This document shows, piece after piece, positions 51,392 through 57,723 of a stretch of 57,723 bases of DNA (positions within the stretch are counted from its first letter, which is position 1; each line of letters opens with the position of its first letter). The translations under genes and the position numbers were made by a program. The DNA is taken from assembly GCF_013204885.1 (NCBI RefSeq), contig NZ_JABMKX010000030.1:1-57723 (forward strand), read 5' to 3'. This stretch comes from Paenibacillus tritici (lineage in GTDB: Bacteria > Bacillota > Bacilli > Paenibacillales > Paenibacillaceae). The notes beneath the pieces are model-generated. The model was not told where the DNA came from. It saw nothing but the letters and a program-made list of their open reading frames with translations, and ran no database searches.

Positions 51392-52009
51392 TTATGAGTT
51401 GCGCATGATGATCGATTCCAGCATGTTGGCTACGTCTTCACATTTGTCCGTGGTCGTCTCCAACCGCTCGTACAATTCTTTGCGTTTGATCAGCTCAATC
51501 GGGTCTTTTACAGTCTCGAACAGGGCCTTGGTGCAGATGCGCAGGACTTCATCGCCCTGGTTCTCCAGATCATTCAGGCGGATGGTGTATTCGCGGATCG
51601 CCAGAAGCTTCTTCTGGGAGAGCAAATGGACTGCTTTCTGGATCTCATACGCACTCTGGCGGAGAATCTCAGCGAATTGAATAATATATTCATCCGCATC
51701 CAGCAGGTTATACATATAGAAACGCGAAGCAGAGGCCTCCAGACCATCAATAACATCGTCCATGCTGGTGATCAGATCCATGATGTCGTCACGCTCCAGC
51801 GGCGTAATGAACGTTTTGTTGAGTTCCTTGATGACAGTGTGTGTGTACGTATCGCATTGGGATTCGTATTTCTTCATCACCCCGGCGAAGTTCTCCACAT
51901 TGCCTTGGAGGGTCGAGATATTCTGAGCGAAATAATCGGCCGCCTGAACAATGGTGTCAGCCATATTTTCGAGCGTCTCAAAGAATATATCCTTTTTTCT
52001 AAACTTCAT
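51392..52009 (-). CDS. DUF47/PhoU-like phosphate transport regulator (YkaA family)
   Basis: A 205-residue helical protein of the PhoU-like DUF47 family: KKDIFFETLENMADTIVQAADYFAQN at the start and ERDDIMDLITSMDDVIDGLE metal-binding acidic helices. It is nearly always paired with a pit gene and probably tunes phosphate uptake. The ATG follows AAGGGGTTTAAGG. A weak promoter candidate is at 52059-52087 (TTGTCA, 17 bases, TACATA on the minus strand). Confidence 0.88.
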   Translation of the reverse strand: MKFRKKDIFFETLENMADTIVQAADYFAQNISTLQGNVENFAGVMKKYESQCDTYTHTVIKELNKTFITPLERDDIMDLITSMDDVIDGLEASASRFYMYNLLDADEYIIQFAEILRQSAYEIQKAVHLLSQKKLLAIREYTIRLNDLENQGDEVLRICTKALFETVKDPIELIKRKELYERLETTTDKCEDVANMLESIIMRNS

Positions 52010-52058
52010 TAGCCTTAAACCCCTTTACATAAAATTGCCTGAAAAATGCAGCCACCCA

Positions 52059-52087
52059 TATGTAAACAGCATGAAAATGAATGACAA
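52059..52087 (-). promoter_or_regulatory. Candidate promoter of the DUF47-pit operon
   Basis: TTGTCA (52082-52087) and TACATA (52059-52064) on the minus strand, 17-base spacer; the -10 is poor. No Pho box was recognised. Confidence 0.35.
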
Positions 52088-52211
52088 CCCTTGTTATCTT
52101 ATCATATCAACAGAAGGGATAGAAGACAAAAACCGAACTTTTTTGCACTATAATAACAATTCCCTGTAATTGCGAAAATAATCATCTGAACGGTTAATTT
52201 TACAGCCGGAC

Positions 52212-53318
52212 TCAGTTGGACACGGGCGCAGGGACATATTCGACATGGCTGCTGAAGGAGGGGCTGTTCGGTACGATCAAAATATGGGTAACCCCCGGGT
52301 ACATTAGCGCCTCCTTGCCGTCCTCCTTCACAAACCGGATAATGTCCCCGGGGCTGCGGGACCACTTGCCTGAGACGGAGACTCCGCGCTGGAACAGCAG
52401 CGCTTCTCCCCCCAGCTCCGTATCCACCTTCAGTCTGCCGACATCATCAAGCACCTTATGGTCCGAGCCCATCACGATGATGTTCGCCGCTTCCACCGGT
52501 CTGTCATTATTCAGGTCCAGATAGGGCTTGCCGTTCACCCACCGGGCATAGGTACGCTGCTCTGCGTTATATTTGTACCCCACGGTGTAGCTCTTCAGCA
52601 GGAAGCTCACACTCAGCTCCAGTGCAGGGTTGCCCTCTACAGGGATATAATCCGGATCATTGAATAAAAGGGCGGGTACCTTCACGCTCCCGGCATAGCC
52701 CAGCTTCGCTGCGCCCTCCCGCAGCTTGGCGGCATTGCTGTACAGGTTATGCGGGGCTTTGCGCTCCTTGTCCCGCCAGAAGTAGGCGCCTGCGCGGCCG
52801 ATCTCGTCCATGTCCGCCTTCTTCTCTCTTTGCAGAATAGCATAAGCGTCCGGACTGCCCCCGGCATGGACCGTTACGCCGCCGTAGCTCTCGCCAATAT
52901 CCAGCAGGTACGGGCGGATACTGCGGATCGGACCGATCTTCACCACACCCTCATGGCTCTGAAAAATCCCTATCAGCCGGGTAATCCCGCCTTCTGCCAG
53001 AACCTCGTACAGGATATCCGCCTCGCTGATCCCCGATTGCGGCCGGGCAGCCGGGGCATTATTGATCATGACCGCGAGCGGCCGGGGCAGGGTTCCTTCT
53101 GCCACCGGAAGACCTGTTAACCCGGATACCAATGCCGGGGCAGGCGTTGCGGTAGGCGACGGCGAAGGCTGCGGAACTTCTGTTAGCTGCGGCTGCGCCG
53201 TAGGCGCCACCACCCGCACGGGTGCCGGGGTTGCCTGCTCCTGTCCGCAGGCAGAGAGCATTGCAGCAGTAAGGATAAGGGCATATAGAGGGCGGAATGA
53301 AGACCGGTTCATCGTCAT
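52212..53318 (-). CDS. yerB: DUF3048 lipoprotein (YerB-like)
   Basis: A 368-residue exported lipoprotein. The signal ends at AMLSACGQ (Cys lipidated). A Pro/Thr/Ala-rich linker (about 25-55) and two DUF3048-type domains (about 58-200 and 220-365) follow; the family motif PLAVMINNAPAARPQSGIS is clear. Role unknown. The long frame starts at 53423, but AGGAGG lies at codons before ATG 53318, which is therefore preferred, with slightly long spacing. Confidence 0.85.
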   Translation of the reverse strand: MTMNRSSFRPLYALILTAAMLSACGQEQATPAPVRVVAPTAQPQLTEVPQPSPSPTATPAPALVSGLTGLPVAEGTLPRPLAVMINNAPAARPQSGISEADILYEVLAEGGITRLIGIFQSHEGVVKIGPIRSIRPYLLDIGESYGGVTVHAGGSPDAYAILQREKKADMDEIGRAGAYFWRDKERKAPHNLYSNAAKLREGAAKLGYAGSVKVPALLFNDPDYIPVEGNPALELSVSFLLKSYTVGYKYNAEQRTYARWVNGKPYLDLNNDRPVEAANIIVMGSDHKVLDDVGRLKVDTELGGEALLFQRGVSVSGKWSRSPGDIIRFVKEDGKEALMYPGVTHILIVPNSPSFSSHVEYVPAPVSN

Positions 53319-53421
53319 AGACTCGTTGTTCCTCCTAATCGTTTCTTTCATATAATCATAGCGTAATCCACGGGAAATAGAAGAATAAGTTGTCAGGTGA
53401 AGCTTATAAATTGTGCGCAAC

Positions 53422-53455
53422 AAAAAAGGATACAGCCCTTAGCGCGGCTGTATCC
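53422..53455 (-). terminator. Intrinsic terminator of the LigB-family dioxygenase gene
   Basis: GGATACAGCC (53428-53437) pairs with GGCTGTATCC (53446-53455); read leftward it is followed by TTTTTTG. Confidence 0.88.
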
Positions 53456-53471
53456 CTCATTCATATGTGTA

Positions 53472-54248
53472 TTAGTCAACCATCCAGCAGTTCAGGCTGA
53501 GCGTGCCATATTGATAAGCCTGAATCATTAACTGCGCCCGCCTGCCTTCATCGGCTGCGCCCATCACGTAGAAGAGCGGGATGAAATGTTCCTTGCCATA
53601 GGTAGGTATGGCTTCCCTCACATGCGGAGCTTGCTTCTCATAGGCAAACAGTGCAGGAAGATCCCAGGCCTTAAGACGCTCCGCAATCCAGCTGTCGAAG
53701 TCAAGCGCCCATTGCTCGGGCTGATCGTCCTGCTTCAGCAGTCTGAGGTTATGGATCAGGCCTCCGCTGCCGATCACGAGAATGCCTTCCTCGCGCAGCG
53801 GGGCCAGCATCCGTCCGATGTTGTATTGCTCTTCAGGCGAACGGAGCGAATCAACGGATAAGGCCACGACCGGAATATCCGCCTGCGGGAACATTTTGCT
53901 TAAGATTACCCAGACTCCATGATCGAGGCCGCGGCCGAGTACAGGCTGATGGGATAGATTACTGTCCCTGAAGAGTTCGGAAATGCGGCTGCTGAGTGCG
54001 GGATCACCTGGAGCAGGATACGTCAGCTTATACATCTCTTCCGGGAATCCGTAGAAATCATGCTGCGTTTCATGCTGTGCGTCCACTGTAATCAGCTGCT
54101 CGGGACTGTCCCAATGGGCCGAGAACACTACAATGCCGCGGGGCTTCCCCAGATCAGAACCCAGCCGCTGCAGGAAACGCGTATAGTCGTTATCCTCAAG
54201 AAGCAGCATAGGGGAGCCGTGCGCAATAAAAAATGCCGGTAATTTCAT
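53472..54248 (-). CDS. LigB-family extradiol dioxygenase (YgiD/DODA-like)
   Basis: A 258-residue protein of the class III extradiol dioxygenase family. Zinc/iron ligand His residues are in FIAHGSP (10), FSAHWDSP (45), GRGLDHGVWV and GGLIHNL, and the second-shell EHFIPLFYV is conserved. Members open catechol rings, for example 4,5-DOPA in YgiD, usually with zinc or iron. The native substrate is unknown. The Escherichia and plant homologues make pigment precursors. Confidence 0.88.
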   Translation of the reverse strand: MKLPAFFIAHGSPMLLLEDNDYTRFLQRLGSDLGKPRGIVVFSAHWDSPEQLITVDAQHETQHDFYGFPEEMYKLTYPAPGDPALSSRISELFRDSNLSHQPVLGRGLDHGVWVILSKMFPQADIPVVALSVDSLRSPEEQYNIGRMLAPLREEGILVIGSGGLIHNLRLLKQDDQPEQWALDFDSWIAERLKAWDLPALFAYEKQAPHVREAIPTYGKEHFIPLFYVMGAADEGRRAQLMIQAYQYGTLSLNCWMVD

Positions 54249-54329
54249 AGGGTCAGAGCCTCCATTCCAGTATGGTCTGCCCCTTTATTTTACAGCTAAT
54301 TCCCAGCCATTGCGAGTGCCGCCGTTCTC

Positions 54330-55160
54330 CTATATCATCCAGTTCTGCCATTCCTCCTGCAGATGCTCCTGCTGGTTCATCCAATCCCGGGTACGCTTCA
54401 GCACCTGCTCCTGCGCCGGACCCGAAGAGAAGGTATGGTCGCCCTGAAAAATAATCTCCTTGTCGCACCGTCCCTCCGGCCGGGTCCAGAACAGCTTCTG
54501 GTAGAGAAACGCATAATCTACAGGGATCACATCATCGGAGGTTCCGTGGATAACAAGCACATCGCCGCTGAACTTCCCGGCCTCCTGGAACGGCTGAAAC
54601 GCGGCCAGGGAGTTGAAGTATACCGGAGTGAACGAATACCCGGCATAATCAGCCGTCCCGCTCTTCACTGACCGGTCGAAGGCTTCTCTTCCGACAATCT
54701 TCACGATATCATTGAACGGATAACCTACAGCGGACCAGAGGACGAGGTTCTTCACCCGCCGGTCACGGACACCGGTCAGCAGCGCCACCGCGCCGCCCAG
54801 ACTGTGCCCGATCAGCGTTACACGCTGCGGGTCCACATCGGCTGAGCCGATGCCGTAGTCCAGCACTGCCCGGGTCTGCCCGATCATCGACTCCATATCC
54901 TCGCTTCCGTAATTGCCGCTGCTCTCCCCGCAGCCCACATAATCGAAGCGGATGACCATATAGCCATCCTGTGCCAGCTCACGGGCCGCCTTGACGAAGA
55001 TCCGGTCTACACCAATCCGGCTGCCCACGAAGCCGTGGCAGATCACGGCCAGCGGCACCCGGTTCTTGCACCGTCCAGTACCTGCCCTGTCTGCGGCCGG
55101 ATAGTGTATGCTCGCTGTCAGTTCCTCTCCCTTATGCCGGATGATTATATTCCGTTCCAT
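54330..55160 (-). CDS. Alpha/beta hydrolase (serine esterase-like)
   Basis: A 276-residue protein with the nucleophile elbow GHSLGG, Asp in HGTSDDVIP and His in QGDHTFSS. The oxyanion region is VICHGFVGS. Probably a cytoplasmic carboxylesterase or acyl hydrolase with unknown substrate. RBS GGAGGAC precedes ATG. The AT-rich sequence upstream (55180-55270) is a possible promoter region. Confidence 0.85.
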   Translation of the reverse strand: MERNIIIRHKGEELTASIHYPAADRAGTGRCKNRVPLAVICHGFVGSRIGVDRIFVKAARELAQDGYMVIRFDYVGCGESSGNYGSEDMESMIGQTRAVLDYGIGSADVDPQRVTLIGHSLGGAVALLTGVRDRRVKNLVLWSAVGYPFNDIVKIVGREAFDRSVKSGTADYAGYSFTPVYFNSLAAFQPFQEAGKFSGDVLVIHGTSDDVIPVDYAFLYQKLFWTRPEGRCDKEIIFQGDHTFSSGPAQEQVLKRTRDWMNQQEHLQEEWQNWMI

Positions 55161-55273
55161 CGCTGCGTCCTCCCTTGAATGTTCCTTTTAATTTTAAATT
55201 ATAATAATTCCGATTAATTTAGTATGATTTATATTTCTATTATAATAGCTGCAATAATTTCTTGTCAACAAGC

Positions 55274-55311
55274 AGAAACCCCCTTCACTCCCGAGAGGAG
55301 CAAAAGGGGTC
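55274..55311 (-). terminator. Intrinsic terminator of the small acidic ORF
   Basis: ACCCCTTttGCTCC pairs with GGGAGtgAAGGGGGT and is followed by TTCTG on the minus strand, 20 bases after the stop at 55332. Confidence 0.6.
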
Positions 55312-55331
55312 CATGTGCAGCTTACTTTCAC

Positions 55332-55532
55332 TCAGTCATAGCTGTCGTGAAACATATCATGAGTCTCCTGCCGGCCTTCCCAGCCTTCAAGCCCGTTCTC
55401 CGGGCTCTGTCCCGCAGCATCCCATAGACTGAAGCCGTCGGAATTGCCCCAGTCCCCCACTTCATTAGTCGGTGCAGGCGCGGTGCCGCCTGTCACAGCT
55501 TGCTCAGGTTCCCGTTTGTTCTCCAGTTCCAT
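55332..55532 (-). CDS. Small acidic protein, unknown function
   Basis: A 66-residue, very acidic, hydrophilic protein (MELENKREPEQ...GDWGNSDGFSLWDAAG) with no signal or membrane segment. GGGAG precedes ATG at about 4 bases and a terminator follows, so it is likely real. Function unknown. Confidence 0.55.
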   Translation of the reverse strand: MELENKREPEQAVTGGTAPAPTNEVGDWGNSDGFSLWDAAGQSPENGLEGWEGRQETHDMFHDSYD

Positions 55533-55635
55533 AACGCTCCCTGCCTTCCTCTAGCTAGATTTGTGAAGCAGCCACCTCTTCAGTGTTTACTCTTCCAAAA
55601 GGATTATGCAAAGGATGACCGGAAGCACGTTGTCC

Positions 55636-55665
55636 TTGCACACCGCTGGTGCACAAACGTATACT
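55636..55665 (+). promoter_or_regulatory. Promoter of the DUF1129-like gene with palindromic spacer
   Basis: TTGCAC (55636-55641) and TATACT (55660-55665) with an 18-base spacer. TTGCACACC-GCT-GGTGCACAA (55636-55656) is an imperfect palindrome across the -35 and spacer, so a repressor may bind there. Confidence 0.55.
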
Positions 55666-55715
55666 CTAGGTTGAAGGTATCCTGATCAACACTTCTGGAG
55701 GTATAGCTAAGCGCA

Positions 55716-56378
55716 ATGAAAGTCAAAGCTATGATTAAGCAAAACAATCTGCTGCGGGAGCAGATGACACCGTTCAACCGCTCTTATTACGAAGATATGA
55801 TTCTGGCGATGCGCGCCAGTAACGTAGATGCTGTACGTGCAGAGGAGCTGCTGCTTGAGGCGGCGGACCTGCTGCTGAAGGGACAAGCCAAAGGCAGAAA
55901 CGCCAAGCAGATCTTCGGCGAGAACCCCGGTGATTATTTCAAGGATGTGATGGACAGCGTTCCTTCGCGCGCTCCGCGCAGCAGGCTGAAGAATTCCCTG
56001 ATGATCTCCTGGTCCGCTCTGACGATTCTGTTCGGGGCTATGGGCATAGCCGGCCTGATTATGCAGTGGAGCGGCGGCCCTGAGGAGATCTTCGGCCAGC
56101 TCAGCATTTTCACTCTTGTCATAGTCGGCGCAGGCTCGGTTGTTCTGGTTGAACTCCTTATGAAATGGATGGCCTCCTTGGCCGAGGACGACAGTCCGAA
56201 GCCCAAGACTTTCGACATCAAGGGCCTGGGCCTTTATATCGGAATTGCAGTCATTGCAGTATTCGCCGGAATATTCCTGGACAATCTGTTCCCGGTGATC
56301 CGGATCTCGCCCTGGGTCAGTCTGGCTCTTGCGGCTGCCGGAGGCCTGGGACTGAAAGTTATATTCTTCCGATCCTAG
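55716..56378 (+). CDS. DUF1129-family membrane protein
   Basis: A 220-residue protein with a soluble N-terminal helical domain (about 1-90) and four to five transmembrane helices (about 93-220). This is the DUF1129 layout. GGAGG lies 14 bases before ATG 55716, which is long, but no better start exists. Often such genes lie with PadR regulators; none is present. Function unknown. The following secreted protein gene is co-oriented, 41 bases downstream. Confidence 0.75.
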   Translation: MKVKAMIKQNNLLREQMTPFNRSYYEDMILAMRASNVDAVRAEELLLEAADLLLKGQAKGRNAKQIFGENPGDYFKDVMDSVPSRAPRSRLKNSLMISWSALTILFGAMGIAGLIMQWSGGPEEIFGQLSIFTLVIVGAGSVVLVELLMKWMASLAEDDSPKPKTFDIKGLGLYIGIAVIAVFAGIFLDNLFPVIRISPWVSLALAAAGGLGLKVIFFRS

Positions 56379-56419
56379 AAGCTGTATCCCATACTTGTTC
56401 CACACAGGAGGAGACTTGA

Positions 56420-57346
56420 ATGAAAAAGCATGTCGTTCTATCCGCCGCTATTGCCCTGTTCATAGGGCTCCAGGCCGTCGTGTCCGCCCCCGCCGGTGCC
56501 GAAGGAGCAGCAGGCGCTAAGGCCGGGGGAAGCGGAACAGCCGCCCTCAGCCATGCGGAAGCTGTCTACAAGGGCGCGCTGCCGCTGCTGTCCAGCGGCA
56601 ATCTCCCGGGAGCCATTGCCTACATGAAGACGAAGCTGTATGCGGTCACTCCCTATCAGGCGACAGTGCTGACCCTGAAGCTCGAGAACCTGCACAAGGC
56701 TCTTCTCCCCTCCTGGGAGAAGAAGTTCAGCAGCAGTGATGTCCAGCGTAAGCTTATCTCCGTCTACAAGGGCGGAGTCAGCATGACGAAGCTGGCTGAG
56801 AGTACGGAGAACGCCTCGCTGCGTGCCTTGCTGCTAAGCGCAGGAGAGAGCGGCTATAAGCTGGACACCGCCGAAGGCACCTTTTACCCGGTGATTGATT
56901 ATGCGGCCTACCGTAAATATAAGAACTTCGTAACCGATGATATCAGCAGTTATATCTCCATTATGGCGGACGAATCGGATCTGCCCCCATCCAAGGATAA
57001 CGGACTTATTATTGCCTGGGGTGAGGTCGCAGACCGTGCGCTGACCCAGGAGCAGTTCATACAATCTTATCCCGCCTCCAACCGGTTACAAGCCGTTAAG
57101 AAGCTGTATAACCAGTATGCTGTGAACACCTTCTATGGCCAGAACAACACGCCGCTCTTCCATTACGACAATCTGGAGATGGATCTGGAGGCGCAGAAGG
57201 CTTATACCAGCATCTTGTCCAAGAACAACAGCACAAGCGATTTCCTGCAGAAGCTGGACGGCTTCATGAAGCTGATGAAGAGTAACGGCTATCTGCTGGA
57301 CGATGCGGCTAAGCAGTATTTGAAGACTGAGGTCCCTCTGTCTTAG
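56420..57346 (+). CDS. Exported protein of unknown function
   Basis: A 308-residue protein with a clear signal peptide (KKHVVLSAAIALFIGLQAVV, cut near SAPAGAEG). The mature part is helical, with no recognised domain. GGAGGAG at 9 bases from ATG supports the start. It is possibly in an operon with the DUF1129 gene. I do not recognise the family. Confidence 0.78.
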   Translation: MKKHVVLSAAIALFIGLQAVVSAPAGAEGAAGAKAGGSGTAALSHAEAVYKGALPLLSSGNLPGAIAYMKTKLYAVTPYQATVLTLKLENLHKALLPSWEKKFSSSDVQRKLISVYKGGVSMTKLAESTENASLRALLLSAGESGYKLDTAEGTFYPVIDYAAYRKYKNFVTDDISSYISIMADESDLPPSKDNGLIIAWGEVADRALTQEQFIQSYPASNRLQAVKKLYNQYAVNTFYGQNNTPLFHYDNLEMDLEAQKAYTSILSKNNSTSDFLQKLDGFMKLMKSNGYLLDDAAKQYLKTEVPLS

Positions 57347-57479
57347 AGAATTAGCCCTAATCAGCAGCAAGGAATCTGCAATCTGATTATGTATCACCAG
57401 GCTAGTTCCGCTCACCGCAGCATCCGGATTTGATATAGTAACCAGGCGCGGAGGACGGTGCAGAAGATACCAAACGCGC

Positions 57480-57610
57480 TGTAACAAGCAAGTGGAAAAA
57501 CGTATCTTAATTGGTCGGTTTCTGATGATTTAACGGAAGCAAGTGGAAAAACAGCAGCTATTGGTGCAAATTTCACTGCTACCGGTTAAATTCCGCTAAT
57601 TTCGGTGCGA
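57480..57610. repeat. Dispersed repeat-like intergenic sequence
   Basis: The motif AAGCAAGTGGAAAAAC occurs at about 57487 and 57537, 50 bases apart, followed by GCAAATTTCACTGCTACCGG and TTCCGCTAATTTCGG. Such strings are, from memory, common intergenic elements in Paenibacillus. The 57347-57665 gap holds nothing else that I can name. Confidence 0.45.
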
Positions 57611-57665
57611 CCCCCTTATTACGGAGTCCCCCGCATAAAACCGACATGTGTCGTAGCCATGCTCT

Positions 57666-57723
57666 TTATTTCGCTTTTTTCCTTGGCCAGAAGAAGGCGG
57701 ACCGATCCTCTAGGCTCATGACC
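57666..57723 (-). CDS. Possible 3' end of a leftward gene running off the window
   Basis: On the minus strand the frame is open from the window edge to TAA at 57666-57668 and encodes MSLEDRSAFFWPRKKAK at its end. It could be the C-terminus of a gene outside the window or chance. Too short to identify. Confidence 0.25.
   Translation of the reverse strand, partial: VMSLEDRSAFFWPRKKAK

Overview
The window looks like a chromosomal segment of an endospore-forming Bacillota of the Paenibacillus type. The signs are consensus AGGAGG-type ribosome binding sites, many GTG/TTG starts, SLH-anchored surface enzymes, a Gly-X-Thr collagen-like protein of the exosporium kind, a glnQHMP operon with GlnR/TnrA boxes, YqfQ/YerB/YerC/YkaA homologues and a very short holin-like toxin gene. 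Genus is inferred from gene content only; no rRNA or tRNA gene was seen.

Region 1 (1-14.1 kb): a 5'-truncated collagen-like protein faces a two-domain glycosyltransferase with TPR tail and a methyltransferase-like gene. Then come a zinc-ribbon/LRR membrane protein, an ArsR regulator with a saccharopine-dehydrogenase-like partner, a Tam-like methyltransferase, a divergent HSP90-family ATPase coupled to a helical-repeat-like partner, and a type I toxin-antitoxin cassette at about 13.87-14.19 kb. Region 2 (14.2-18.4 kb): a 1349-residue SLH-anchored GH10 xylanase preceded by a near-consensus cre box.

Region 3 (18.6-31.1 kb) is the highlight: 13 co-oriented, tightly packed leftward genes. They run from a strong promoter (31102-31131), followed by an intrinsic terminator in the leader, to a terminator at 18617-18652. 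They encode two acyl carrier proteins, an acyl-AMP ligase, two BtrH-like Cys/His/Asp acyltransferases, a UDP-xylose-synthase-like enzyme that apparently uses an ATA start, a GT-B glycosyltransferase, two radical SAM/SPASM enzymes, an ABC-2 exporter (one ATPase, two permeases) and a FkbM methyltransferase. There is no PKS or NRPS megasynthase and no visible precursor peptide. This looks like an undescribed ACP-dependent, radical-SAM, glycosylated natural-product pathway. Its product cannot be read from the sequence.

Region 4 (31.2-38.7 kb): an SLH surface protein with eleven 246-bp repeats and a MalT-type LuxR regulator. Region 5 (38.8-57.7 kb) is ordinary chromosomal content: rlmD, a diacylglycerol kinase, a CbiX-type chelatase, a YerC regulator, a YqfQ-like protein, CorA, the GlnK/GlnL two-component system beside glnQHMP, a Pit phosphate transporter with its DUF47 partner, a YerB lipoprotein, a LigB-type dioxygenase, an alpha/beta hydrolase, small and membrane proteins of unknown role, and a repeat-like intergenic element at the right edge.
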